Assembly: GCA_009782825.1 (NCBI GenBank)
Contig: WRII01000014.1
Coordinates: 1-50,727 of the forward strand
From: Peptococcaceae bacterium
Lineage (GTDB): Bacteria; Bacillota; Desulfitobacteriia; Desulfitobacteriales; Syntrophobotulaceae
Length of the DNA: 50,727 nt
Reading direction: 5' to 3'
Shown here: positions 40,583 to 49,735 of the stretch, in pieces
Layout of the letters: the number at the start of each line of letters is the position of its first letter
Position numbering within the stretch: position 1 is the first letter of the stretch
Notes under the pieces: model-generated
The model's input: only the letters and a program-made list of their open reading frames with translations
Told to the model about the DNA's origin: nothing
The model's database searches: none
Made by a program: the position numbers and the translations under genes

Positions 40583-41362
40583 TCAATCCTCGTCAATGCC
40601 CCGCCGACACCTCAACGGCTCGCCCATCCGCCGCAGACACGCGAGAAATTCCTTATTCCCCTGAGCCCCTTTTATGGGAGAAGCCTCCACCCCCACAACA
40701 CCAAACCCTTGAGTCTGGGCCGCTTCCAGAACATCTGTGAGGACTTCTCTATGTACCGCGTCATCCCGCACAACACCTTTTTTGCCGACCTTCTCCGTCC
40801 CCGCCTCAAACTGAGGCTTAATCAGCACCACTGCCATTCCTTCCTCCCGCAAGAGACACCTCATGGCCGGAAAGATCTTTTTGAGCGAAATAAAGGCCAC
40901 ATCACAGACCACCACATCCACCACTTCCGGCAAGCTCTGCGCTGTCATATACCTGGCATTAGTCCGTTCCAAGCAGATCACCCGGACATCCTGCCGCAAT
41001 TTCCAATGGAGCTGGCCATATCCCACATCCACAGCGTAAACCTTCTTCGCGCCATTTTGCAGAGCGCAGTCTGTGAAGCCTCCTGTCGAAGCCCCCAGAT
41101 CCGCCACCACCTTGTCCCTCAAGTCCAGGTTAAAACTCTTCAGGGCCTGTTCCAGCTTGAGTCCGCCCCGGGACACATAAGGCAGTACCCCTTTCAACAC
41201 CACAGCCAAATCCATCGGAACCTGCTGCGCCGCTCTTTCCATCCGCTCCTCCCCGGAAAAAATCTGGCCAGCCATAATCAAGGCCTGGGCCTTCTCCCGG
41301 CTTTCGGCTAATCCTCGTGTGACCAACAAGACATCCAAGCGCACTTTGTCATTATTTTTCAT
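40583..41362 (-). CDS. tlyA: TlyA family rRNA (cytidine-2'-O)-methyltransferase
   Basis: TlyA proteins methylate the 2'-O of rRNA cytidines. The 259-residue product has an N-terminal S4 RNA-binding domain (VRLDVLLVTRGLAESREKAQ), the linker YVSRGGLKLEQAL, and an FtsJ-like SAM domain (VADLGASTGGFTDCALQNGA; CDVAFISLKKIFP; LIKPQFEAG). It lies in the usual dxs-tlyA-nadK-argR-recN neighbourhood, although a kinase gene now separates it from dxs. No clear ribosome site is seen before the ATG. Confidence 0.93.
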   Translation of the reverse strand: MKNNDKVRLDVLLVTRGLAESREKAQALIMAGQIFSGEERMERAAQQVPMDLAVVLKGVLPYVSRGGLKLEQALKSFNLDLRDKVVADLGASTGGFTDCALQNGAKKVYAVDVGYGQLHWKLRQDVRVICLERTNARYMTAQSLPEVVDVVVCDVAFISLKKIFPAMRCLLREEGMAVVLIKPQFEAGTEKVGKKGVVRDDAVHREVLTDVLEAAQTQGFGVVGVEASPIKGAQGNKEFLACLRRMGEPLRCRRGIDED

Positions 41363-41420
41363 ATGGTAAGTATATCACAAGACTACGACTTGCGCCGGAA
41401 TACAGCCGCATTCAAGGTGC

Positions 41421-44400
41421 TCAAGGCGCGCCGGAAAATATCGATTTCTCACCGGGTGAAACATCTCCCTGCACACTCAGCACTTCTTGAATATGTTCCG
41501 TTGCCGCATCGTAATCCATCATCCTAATCATATCCTGTATGTGCTCGATTTCCTCTTTTAACGCTCCCTTGACGGGAACCGTATTCAAAGTTTTCACCTC
41601 TTCATCTATCAGCTTCAAGTCTATTTCATCGAAAGCCTCCATCATCCTTTGAAAGATAGACGGCAATTCTGGCGGGAGCTCTGTGATGCCTGCTGCGCTA
41701 CCATTCTGTTTGAGCAGAGCAAAACTCTCTTGTAAGTGACGGCTCAAATCGTTTAGCCCGTCCAATAACCCCGGCAGATTAGAAACACAAAAAGCGGAGT
41801 CCATTTTATCAGAAGCCCTTTCAAGTTCAAGCGCTTTAGCGGAAAGCTCCATCGCACCTACGTTGGCTAACGCGCCCTTGATACCATGGACTTCTATGCG
41901 GAAATTCTCCATATCTTCAGCCGATAGAAACTGAGGCAGGTTTTTTTTACTTTTCTCGGTTTCCCGCACCATCACCTTCAATATCTTTTTATAGACCTCC
42001 CGCCGGCCACCGACTCTGTCTAACCCTATGGATAAGTCGAGCCCTTCCATTTGTTCAATTCTGTCCCAAAAACCCCTATGTTCTTCCCCCCCGGATTCCA
42101 TAGATTCCTCCGCCTCCGCTTCGGGCAGCGGATCCAAAAGCTTTTCGGCGGAAATCCATTTCTTTAATATGTGCATCAGTTCTGCTTTCTTAATCGGTTT
42201 CCACAAATAATCGTTCATGCCGGCAGCCAGCATCATTTCCTTTGCCCCCACGACAGCGCTCGCCGTCAGCGCAATGATAGGCACATCAATGCCTTGTTCA
42301 CGGATAACTTGGGTTGTTTCAACTCCGCTTATTCCCGGCATCCTGTGATCCATAAATACAAGATCATAGGGATGCTGTTGAACCATGTGTATCGCTTGCC
42401 TGCCTGATTCGGCGGTTTCCGTCTGTATCCCGCACAGACGTAAAAGTCCGGCCGCAACATTTAAGTTGGCTGTATTATCATCTACAACCAGGATTCTCGC
42501 ATCAGGCGCATATATAGCGGCTTCTTTGTCATTTGCCTCATGGATCAGCGTTTCATCCCCTAAAACTTTTGGAATCTCAACATGGAATGACGTTCCCCGT
42601 CCGTACACACTCTCTACTGTGATCTGTCCGCCCATCATTTCCACAAGCGATCTGGAAATTGTCAGGCCCAGGCCGGTTCCTGTTTTATCCCGATGTTTCT
42701 CCACATCGGCCTGTTCAAAAGCCTCAAAAAGCGTCGGCAGGCTTTCCGCAGGAATCCCTGTGCCTGTATCGCTGACAGTGATTGTAACCGTTGTATCCGT
42801 ACAGCTGACAGCCAACTGGACATAGCCTTCTTTAGTAAATTTAACGGCGTTGCTCAATAAGTTTGTAAGCACCTGCCTGAGCCGTATATCATCCCCATAC
42901 AAGTATACGGGAGTGTGCTCCTGCACAACTAATCGGAAAGAAATATTTTTACCATCAGCCAAAAACTGTACCATTGACCCCATATTATCAATCAGCATAG
43001 TGAAATCATAGTGCACAGGGACAAGGCTTAGTTTTCCGGCTTGTATCTTTGAAACATCCAAAATATCATTGATAGTCGCCAAAAGTGCTGTGGCGGCCGT
43101 CTTAATATCTTTTGCATACCGAAGCTGGCGTTCATTCAACTTTTCCTGAAGCAGCAATTCCGACATCCCTAATACCGCGTTCATAGGCGTACGGATTTCA
43201 TGCGACATATTGGCCAAAAATGTCGACTTTGCAACTGACGCCGCTTCAGCCTCCGCCTGTTTTTTCGCCATGCTTTCAATCTGTGTAATATCCTGCACCA
43301 CTTCAATGAAGCCCACGGTTTCCCCATTTGGGCCCTTGAGTGTTTCAATATCAACTTGGTGGGAACGTCCATTCTGGTTGAAAAATGTTTGTTTCAGACC
43401 CCGCTTCGCGCAGGCAATCCCGCAGTCCGGCGTATTGCAGATGTGTGCGTTCCAGTTGCTGCAGGGCTTGCCCATCATATCCTCGAACTTCGTCCCTAAA
43501 AATTCCTCTACCGCTTTATTGACAAAGGTCCAATTCATGTTCGCGTCAGTCACCGTGATGGGAAGCGGCGTGGCGTCAAGAATGGATTTATACCAATATG
43601 CCAGCGCTTCAGTTTTTTCGCGCTCTTTTTGAATATCTTCTTTCGCTTGAATTTCCTTTTCTACCAATTCTGTTGTGTCATGATGATATACAACCAACCG
43701 ATACCCAGATATCCATGTGATACGGGCAATATTAATATCAACATATATCGGTGTCCCATCATTTTTTTTCAATTTTCCGGAAATCTGAACAAACCCTTTA
43801 TCTAAAGCTTCGTTCAGAAGGTCCAGTCGGACAGTTTCGGTTTCTCGTCCATCCGGTTGGAACTCCGGCTGAATGGACGAATAGATTTCATTAAATTCTT
43901 CAGCAGATAAATTATCCGGCAATCCAAAAATACGAGCGGATTCTTTATTATACGCGACGATACGGCCCGTCTCATCCCATACAAAACATGCCGTCATTGT
44001 CGAGCCCACTACGTCATTCATACGCCGCTCCGCTTCCTCCAAACGCACATCGGTAATATCCAATAACGTGAGGACTATACCATCAAAATTGCCGCGTGAG
44101 TCCACTATACGCCTGTATGTTATGTGGAATGCACGTATTCCCTTACCCGGCCAGTCAATAACATCGTCCGCAACAATCATATCCTGCCCAGCCAGAACAC
44201 GAGAAAATCTTTCTGAGCTTCGCTTGGCATACTCCTGATCCGGATATATAGCATGCGCCTTCTCCAAGGGCTGATCAATGACTTCACTGTAATCATCTAT
44301 CCCCAGCAAATCTAAAACGCTGGTGCTGCAATAGCGCATCTTCATATCACGGTCAAACAAGACAAACATATTGGTCGTGCTTTCTATAAGCAGTTTGATA

Positions 44401-44483
44401 TCCTCGTTCAGTTTCTCCAGGTGCTGTATACGGCGCATCAAGTCTTTGATTGTGAGCCCTTTACGAAGCTTAAGCTTCCCCAT
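41421..44483 (-). CDS. Soluble hybrid histidine kinase: PAS-PAS-PAS-HisKA-HATPase-REC-Hpt
   Basis: A 1020-residue cytoplasmic sensor kinase with a full phosphorelay in one chain. An N-terminal coiled coil precedes three PAS domains (about 30-145, 155-275, 295-400). The kinase core has H428 in ANMSHEIRTPMNAV and an HATPase with NLLSNAVKF and SDTGTGIP. A receiver follows (DD669, acceptor D712 in FMDHRMPG), then an Hpt domain with H866 in VHGIKGALANVG. No membrane helix is present. The third PAS carries four Cys (341, 349, 354, 358; CNTPDCGIAC), possibly a redox or metal site. No output regulator lies beside it; the relay must end on a protein encoded elsewhere. Confidence 0.9.
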   Translation of the reverse strand: MGKLKLRKGLTIKDLMRRIQHLEKLNEDIKLLIESTTNMFVLFDRDMKMRYCSTSVLDLLGIDDYSEVIDQPLEKAHAIYPDQEYAKRSSERFSRVLAGQDMIVADDVIDWPGKGIRAFHITYRRIVDSRGNFDGIVLTLLDITDVRLEEAERRMNDVVGSTMTACFVWDETGRIVAYNKESARIFGLPDNLSAEEFNEIYSSIQPEFQPDGRETETVRLDLLNEALDKGFVQISGKLKKNDGTPIYVDINIARITWISGYRLVVYHHDTTELVEKEIQAKEDIQKEREKTEALAYWYKSILDATPLPITVTDANMNWTFVNKAVEEFLGTKFEDMMGKPCSNWNAHICNTPDCGIACAKRGLKQTFFNQNGRSHQVDIETLKGPNGETVGFIEVVQDITQIESMAKKQAEAEAASVAKSTFLANMSHEIRTPMNAVLGMSELLLQEKLNERQLRYAKDIKTAATALLATINDILDVSKIQAGKLSLVPVHYDFTMLIDNMGSMVQFLADGKNISFRLVVQEHTPVYLYGDDIRLRQVLTNLLSNAVKFTKEGYVQLAVSCTDTTVTITVSDTGTGIPAESLPTLFEAFEQADVEKHRDKTGTGLGLTISRSLVEMMGGQITVESVYGRGTSFHVEIPKVLGDETLIHEANDKEAAIYAPDARILVVDDNTANLNVAAGLLRLCGIQTETAESGRQAIHMVQQHPYDLVFMDHRMPGISGVETTQVIREQGIDVPIIALTASAVVGAKEMMLAAGMNDYLWKPIKKAELMHILKKWISAEKLLDPLPEAEAEESMESGGEEHRGFWDRIEQMEGLDLSIGLDRVGGRREVYKKILKVMVRETEKSKKNLPQFLSAEDMENFRIEVHGIKGALANVGAMELSAKALELERASDKMDSAFCVSNLPGLLDGLNDLSRHLQESFALLKQNGSAAGITELPPELPSIFQRMMEAFDEIDLKLIDEEVKTLNTVPVKGALKEEIEHIQDMIRMMDYDAATEHIQEVLSVQGDVSPGEKSIFSGAP

Positions 44484-44529
44484 ATTTCATTCCGTCGCCT
44501 TTCAAATGATCCAGATAACACGCACGTGT

Positions 44530-44546
44530 GCTAGTGCAGCACTAGC
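44530..44546. repeat. Perfect dispersed palindrome (GCTAGTGCAGCACTAGC)
   Basis: The fullest of four copies: 8-bp arms around a single central base. It lies between dxs and the hybrid kinase gene. Confidence 0.6.
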
Positions 44547-44602
44547 GTATTTTATCCGGCATAAGCGCGAATTATTCTTGATTCCCTCCTAATAACAGCC
44601 CC

Positions 44603-46492
44603 TTACCCCACAACATCCTGCCACGTCTCCTTACAAATCGCCAGCGCCATCTTCACCACACTCTCCACACTGACCCCCGCCTCACGCTTCAGAACCTCCA
44701 AAGACCCATGCTGAATAAAATCCCGGTACCCCAAACGGCCCAAACGAACGCCCTCCACACCTTCATCCGCCAGCACCTCAGCCACAGCGCTGCCCATCCC
44801 CGCCATCAGAGTATGATCCTCCACCGTAATCAGGCGACCCGTCAACATCGCCTGCGTCATAATCATGTCCTTATCCAGCGGGTTGAGAAAACGCAAGTTA
44901 ATCACCCCCGCGCCAATCCCCATCCGCATCAATTCCTCAGCCGCCTTGCGGCACAGCTCCACAGTAACCCCCAAACCCACCAACGTCACATCCGACCCCT
45001 TCCGGCACAATTCCGCCTTGCCCAGCTCCAGCCCAGGATCCCCCTCCTCCATCTTAACCCCCAGACCTTGACCCCGGGGATAACGGACCACCACAGGATG
45101 ATCCATAGCCACAGCCATACGCAGCATATGGACAAATTCATTCTCATCCTTCGGCGCCATAATCGGAAGATGTGGAATACTCCTAAACAACCCAATATCG
45201 AAAACCCCATGATGAGTACAGCCATCCTCGCCCACCAGGCCCGCCCTGTCAACAGCCAACACCACAGGAATCTTTTGCAAACACACATCGTGAATAATCT
45301 GGTCATACGCCCGCTGGGCAAAAGTCGAATACAACGCCACCACCGGCTTCAGCCCCCCCAAAGCCAGCCCCGCGGCAAAGGTCACCGCATGCTGCTCCGC
45401 GATGCCCACATCATAAAACCGCTGCGGAAAAACCCGGCTGAACTCATCCAGCCCCGTCCCGCCAGTCATCGCCGCCGTGATCGCCACCACTCTCTCATCT
45501 TCCTCAGCCAACGCGCACATCGTCTGTCCAAAAACCTGGGTATACGTCAAAACCCCTTTTTTAGCCTCAGACAAGCCATTCCTCCTGTCAAAAGGCCCAA
45601 TCCCGTGAAAAATATCCGGATTCTTCTCCGCCGGCTCATATCCCTTCCCCTTCCGGGTCGTAATATGCACCAGTACAGGTCCCCCCCGCTGGCGGGCCCG
45701 GCGCAGAAGCTCCTCCAATCCTTGAATATCATGACCGTTCACCGGCCCCAGATAAGTAAACCCCAGCTCCTCAAACAGCTGCCCCGTTAGAATCAAGAAT
45801 TTGATACTATTTTTAATCTTCCGGCTCAGAGACGCCAAAGACCCCCCCACGAGAGGAATTTTTTTCAAGAAATGCTCCAGAGCCTGTTTCCTGCGGCCGT
45901 ACCAAGGCGCCGTGCGAATGCGGTTCAAATACGACGCCATCGCCCCCACATTCCCCGAAATCGACATCTCATTATCATTAAGGATCACAATAAGATCCGA
46001 CTTGCAGCTCCCCGCGTGATTCAGCGCCTCATAAGCCATCCCGCTGCCAATAGCCCCATCCCCAATCACCGCCACCACAGAAAAATCCTTCCCCGTCATA
46101 TCCCGGGCCTGAGCATACCCCAGCGCCGCCGAAACCGACGTACTCGAATGGCCCACGCCAAACGCGTCATACTCGCTCTCCACAAGACGGGGAAACCCCG
46201 ATATCCCCCCATGGCAGCGCAGCGTCTTGAAGTGCTCCCGCCGACCCGTCAGCAGTTTATGCACATAACTCTGATGCCCCACATCCCAGACAATTTTATC
46301 CACAGGCGCGTCAAAAACCCGGTGCAAAGCCAGCGTCAGCTCCACCACGCCCAAATTCGACGCCAGATGGCCCCCATTTTTCGCCACCGTCGCGATCAGT
46401 TCCTCGCGAATCTCCGCCGCCAACCCCTGAGTTTCCTCAAGGCTCAGAACCTTCACATCCTTCGGAGAATCAATCCGATCAAGCAATCGCAC
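44603..46492 (-). CDS. dxs: 1-deoxy-D-xylulose-5-phosphate synthase
   Basis: A thiamin-diphosphate enzyme joining pyruvate and glyceraldehyde 3-phosphate, the first step of the MEP isoprenoid route and a source of precursor for thiamin and PLP. Family motifs: GGHLASNLGVVELTLALHRV, WDVGHQSYVHKLLTGR, the ThDP motif GDGAIGSG...NDNEMSIS, and YDVGIAEQHAVTFAAGLA. The start is uncertain: a GTG at 46498 has only two bases after GGAGG, so I take the GTG at 46492, eight bases after it. Length (629) is normal. ispA and xse genes upstream supply the same pathway context. Confidence 0.95.
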   Translation of the reverse strand: MRLLDRIDSPKDVKVLSLEETQGLAAEIREELIATVAKNGGHLASNLGVVELTLALHRVFDAPVDKIVWDVGHQSYVHKLLTGRREHFKTLRCHGGISGFPRLVESEYDAFGVGHSSTSVSAALGYAQARDMTGKDFSVVAVIGDGAIGSGMAYEALNHAGSCKSDLIVILNDNEMSISGNVGAMASYLNRIRTAPWYGRRKQALEHFLKKIPLVGGSLASLSRKIKNSIKFLILTGQLFEELGFTYLGPVNGHDIQGLEELLRRARQRGGPVLVHITTRKGKGYEPAEKNPDIFHGIGPFDRRNGLSEAKKGVLTYTQVFGQTMCALAEEDERVVAITAAMTGGTGLDEFSRVFPQRFYDVGIAEQHAVTFAAGLALGGLKPVVALYSTFAQRAYDQIIHDVCLQKIPVVLAVDRAGLVGEDGCTHHGVFDIGLFRSIPHLPIMAPKDENEFVHMLRMAVAMDHPVVVRYPRGQGLGVKMEEGDPGLELGKAELCRKGSDVTLVGLGVTVELCRKAAEELMRMGIGAGVINLRFLNPLDKDMIMTQAMLTGRLITVEDHTLMAGMGSAVAEVLADEGVEGVRLGRLGYRDFIQHGSLEVLKREAGVSVESVVKMALAICKETWQDVVG

Positions 46493-46603
46493 GTCCACAT
46501 CCTCCTTCAGGGACTGTCACGGAATTCATTCTATTCCCTATTATTTTATCGAATTATTCTGCAAAAATCATCTTATAAAATTTAAAAAAATTTCCTATAA
46601 AAG

Positions 46604-47086
46604 TCAGCCCATAAAAATTATCCTATAAAGGACCGCCATCGCAACCCCCATAATTGCCCCAGCGCACACCTCAAAAGGCGTATGCCCAATCAATTCCTTC
46701 AATCTCGCGGCTTCCTTCCTTCCCTTCTTTGTATCCTTGCGGATATGGGACAGCTCCAAGCGGTCAATCATCTCATTGATAAGATAAGCATGTTCTCCCG
46801 CCGCCCGGCGCACCCCAGCCGCATCATGCATCACCACAAACGCAAAAATAAGACTCACGGCAAAAAGAGGATCATTCCATCCCACAACCTGACCCACCTG
46901 GATCGTCATAGCCGCCACAAGCGCTGAGTGGGCGCTGGGAAACCCGCCCGATTGCATAATCATCCGCGGAGACACCTTGCGCCCCAGCAAAAAAGCCAAC
47001 AGAATCTTGGTTCCTTGCGCCAGCAACCACGCTAACATCGAAACAAACAGAATAGGATTAAAGACTATATTCCATAAAATATCCAT
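46604..47086 (-). CDS. Divergent PAP2 family membrane protein (DUF212/YuiD)
   Basis: A small membrane protein of the DUF212 family, distantly related to PAP2 acid phosphatases. The 160-residue product has MIMQSGGFPSAHSALVAAMT as the conserved core and about four membrane helices. The ATG at 47086 with AGAGGT upstream fits the family start (DILWNIVFNPILFVSMLAWL); the longer frame overlaps ispA. It follows ispA by seven bases, so it may act on isoprenoid or lipid phosphates; this is inference from neighbours. Confidence 0.85.
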   Translation of the reverse strand: MDILWNIVFNPILFVSMLAWLLAQGTKILLAFLLGRKVSPRMIMQSGGFPSAHSALVAAMTIQVGQVVGWNDPLFAVSLIFAFVVMHDAAGVRRAAGEHAYLINEMIDRLELSHIRKDTKKGRKEAARLKELIGHTPFEVCAGAIMGVAMAVLYRIIFMG

Positions 47087-47093
47087 ACTCGAA

Positions 47094-48095
47094 CTACCTC
47101 TCTCTAGACGCCATAAACTCAGCCAATTCCCACAAAAAATCAGCCTTCTCCCCAAAGAACTCCAAAGCCCGCTCCGCCTCCGCCAGAGCCAAATCCCGCT
47201 GACGCACAGCCTCCTCAAGGCCCAGCAGCGACACATACGTCATCTTCCCCAGCCGGGCATCACTGCCAACATTTTTGCCCAGGTTTTCGCTCTGTCCGAT
47301 CTCATCCAGAATATCATCCTGGATCTGAAAAACCAGACCCACATTTTCCGCGTAGCACGTCAAAAGAGCCAGCTGCTCCGGCGAACAGCCGCCACACAAA
47401 GCCCCCAAGCGCGCCGACACCCGCAGCAGTCTTCCCGTTTTCAAAATATGAATTCGTTCCAAATGCGCCAAGCCCTGCGCCCGCTTCCGGGTCTCCATAG
47501 TTCCTTGGCTCTCATTATTATCTTGGCTCCCGTTATTATCCTGGCTCTCATTATTATCCTGGCACTCTAGCGTAGTGATCGTATCCAGAACCTGGCCCAA
47601 CACCATTCCCCGGCACCCAGCCGCTTCAGCAACCTCATGCACAAGACGCAGCTGGATCTCCGGCAGCAGTGCGGACGGACGGGACAGCACCTCAAAAGCA
47701 TACGTCACCAGAGCATCCCCCGCCAACAAAGCCACAGCCTCGCCAAAAGCCTTGTGGGCCGTCGGTTGATCCCGGCGCATATCATCATCGTCCATGCAGG
47801 GCAAATCATCATGAATTAAAGAATACGTATGAATAAGCTCAATCGCCGCCGCAGGAACCACAGCCTTTTCCACATCACCTCCCACAAGATCACAAGACGC
47901 CAGCGCCAGAACCGGCCTCACCCTCTTCCCGCCGCCCATCACCCCATAGCGCATACTCTGTTCCAAAATATCCTCCCGGGGATCCCCGGCAGGTCTCTGG
48001 GGAATAAGGTCGTTCAACACCACATCAACTTTTGCCGCATATTGGCTGTATACCTGAGCAAAACCCAAGCCTTCCCCCCCTAACCCGTGACTCAT
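47094..48095 (-). CDS. ispA: Polyprenyl (farnesyl) diphosphate synthase with repeat insert
   Basis: Condenses isopentenyl diphosphate with allylic diphosphates to make farnesyl-type chains. Both Asp-rich motifs are present: first HDDLPCMDDDD (D96-D102), second QIQDDILDEIG; the substrate-binding GGGKRVRPVL is near residue 55. Between helices, residues ~178-197 contain a 6-residue tandem repeat (SQDNNE type) absent from ordinary family members; it lies in a loop. At 333 residues the protein is about 35 longer than usual. It is followed four bases downstream of xseB in the operon. Confidence 0.92.
   Translation of the reverse strand: MSHGLGGEGLGFAQVYSQYAAKVDVVLNDLIPQRPAGDPREDILEQSMRYGVMGGGKRVRPVLALASCDLVGGDVEKAVVPAAAIELIHTYSLIHDDLPCMDDDDMRRDQPTAHKAFGEAVALLAGDALVTYAFEVLSRPSALLPEIQLRLVHEVAEAAGCRGMVLGQVLDTITTLECQDNNESQDNNGSQDNNESQGTMETRKRAQGLAHLERIHILKTGRLLRVSARLGALCGGCSPEQLALLTCYAENVGLVFQIQDDILDEIGQSENLGKNVGSDARLGKMTYVSLLGLEEAVRQRDLALAEAERALEFFGEKADFLWELAEFMASRER
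47504..47570. repeat. 18-bp in-frame repeat in ispA
   Basis: Units like GGCTCTCATTATTATCCT recur three to four times with slight drift, encoding Ser-Gln-Asp-Asn-Asn-Glu on the minus strand. Confidence 0.88.
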
Positions 48096-48098
48096 GAT

Positions 48099-48383
48099 TC
48101 ACTCTTCATCGTCAGACCCTTTCATTCCTAAAATACGATCCGTCTCCTCCAGGCCCAAACTGCCATCAGAGTGTTCCATCAACACAGCCATCCGCTCTTC
48201 CGCCTGAGAGAGCTGAGCCTGACACCGGCGAACCAGCGCCACTCCCTCTCCAAAAAGCTCCAGAGCCATATCCAGCGTCACCGTCGGCTCTTCCAGCTGG
48301 CGCACAACCTCTTCCAAACGCTTCACCCCATCCTCGAAAAGCACATGTTCATGACTCGATGGGGGATTGCTTACACGTGTCAA
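48099..48383 (-). CDS. xseB: Exodeoxyribonuclease VII small subunit
   Basis: The small subunit of exonuclease VII, which degrades single-stranded DNA with XseA. The conserved part is FEDGVKRLEEVVRQLEEPTV followed by ALELFGEGVALVRRCQAQLS. The probable start is TTG at 48383, six bases after GAGGTGG, which gives 94 residues; the frame extends further to an ATG at 48428 deep in xseA without a ribosome site. It overlaps xseA by 35 bases. Confidence 0.88.
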   Translation of the reverse strand: MTRVSNPPSSHEHVLFEDGVKRLEEVVRQLEEPTVTLDMALELFGEGVALVRRCQAQLSQAEERMAVLMEHSDGSLGLEETDRILGMKGSDDEE

Positions 48384-49611
48384 TTGAAACCACCTCACAT
48401 CCCAAGCACCCGTCAGCCAGCCGGACATCCACAGCCATCCCAGGCGCGACTTCAGTCACACCGCTAATCACGCGTCCCTCTCCATCCTGAACCACGCTAT
48501 AACCACGGCTCAAAATAGACAAGGGACTCAACGCGTGAAGACGAGAACTGAGTAAGTGTAGTATATCATTCTTTTTTGACATTAATCCAGTCCTCAAAAA
48601 CAAAAGCCTCTCTTCAAGGTTCGCCAGCGCCTGAGCACGTTTTCCCAAACTCCAATACGGATCCTTAAGACCCGGATGTTGGGCCATAGACTCAAGCTCA
48701 CAGCCCTTGCGCCGCAGAATCTCCTCCATAGCCTTCTTCAAACGGCGCCCCGTATCCCGAATCCCCCCCAAAACCTCCTCCGCCACCGGCACCGCCATCT
48801 CCGCCGCCGCCGACGGTGTCGGCGCCCGCAGATCCGCCACAAAATCCGTAATTGTAAAATCAATCTCATGGCCCACAGCCGAAATCACCGGCGCCGGACA
48901 CACCGCCACAGCCCGGGCCACTTCCTCCGTATTAAAAGCCCACAACTCCTCCAGAGACCCACCGCCACGCCCCAGAATAATCACATCGCACATGCCCCAG
49001 CGACCGGCTCTCTCCAAAGCCCCCACCAACTCCTGAGGCGCTTGTCCCCCCTGGACAGCCGCCGGAATCAACACCAGCCTGACAGACGGATTGCGCCGAT
49101 GGGCCACCCGCACAATATCATGAACCGCCGCCCCGGTAGGACTCGTTACAATCCCCACACAAGACGGATAAGCCGGAATCCTTCGCTTGCGCGCCGCATC
49201 CCCCAAGCCTTCAGACGCCAAACGGGCCTTCAGACGCTCAAAAGCCAGGTAAAGCTCCCCCGCCCCCCGGGGACTCATTTCCTCCACATAGAGCTGAACA
49301 CTGCCTTCCTTCTCATACAGGCGGACATCCCCCCGTACAAGAACCTGCATGCCATTTTGCGGAGCAAACGGAACCCGCGCCGCCCGGGAGCGAAACATGA
49401 CCGCCCGCAAAGCCGCGTTCTGATCCTTCAGCGTAAAGTACCAATGCCCCGACGGCACATGATGCTTATAATTAGAGATTTCCCCCATAACCCAGCACCC
49501 ATGCAAAAGAGATTGGTGCTGCAGCACCGCGCCAATCACATTGTTCAAGTCCCCCACTGTCCAAATCTTCTCCCCAATCCGCGCCCCAATCTGCTCCCCA
49601 ATCTGCTCCAC
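48349..49611 (-). CDS. xseA: Exodeoxyribonuclease VII large subunit
   Basis: The catalytic subunit of exonuclease VII. It has an N-terminal OB-fold (VGDLNNVIGAVLQHQ...GCWVMGEISNYKHHVPSGHW) and the Exonuc_VII_L domain with GIVTSPTGAAVHDI, ILGRGGGSLEELWAFN and PVISAVGHEIDFTITDFVAD. The C-terminal part is coiled coil and ends near RGYSVVQ. The start is GTG with AGAGGAG upstream. The first residues show a 12-bp tandem repeat (EQIG-EQIG-ARIG). Length (420) is typical. Confidence 0.95.
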   Translation of the reverse strand: MEQIGEQIGARIGEKIWTVGDLNNVIGAVLQHQSLLHGCWVMGEISNYKHHVPSGHWYFTLKDQNAALRAVMFRSRAARVPFAPQNGMQVLVRGDVRLYEKEGSVQLYVEEMSPRGAGELYLAFERLKARLASEGLGDAARKRRIPAYPSCVGIVTSPTGAAVHDIVRVAHRRNPSVRLVLIPAAVQGGQAPQELVGALERAGRWGMCDVIILGRGGGSLEELWAFNTEEVARAVAVCPAPVISAVGHEIDFTITDFVADLRAPTPSAAAEMAVPVAEEVLGGIRDTGRRLKKAMEEILRRKGCELESMAQHPGLKDPYWSLGKRAQALANLEERLLFLRTGLMSKKNDILHLLSSRLHALSPLSILSRGYSVVQDGEGRVISGVTEVAPGMAVDVRLADGCLGCEVVSIDTCKQSPIES

Positions 49612-49661
49612 AGGGTTTATCTCCTCTCGTAAGGGACTGTAAGAGACTGTAACTAACGTGG

Positions 49662-49691
49662 TTGTGGGTACAGTCCGCTTTAGGTTATAAT
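49662..49691 (+). promoter_or_regulatory. Promoter of the DUF2148 gene
   Basis: TATAAT at 49686-49691 with a partial -35 (TTGTGG, 49662-49667), 18 bases apart, lies 45 bases before the ATG. Confidence 0.55.
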
Positions 49692-49735
49692 AGACTTGTT
49701 GACTGCCGCAATAAAATCAACACAGGAGGATCCCC

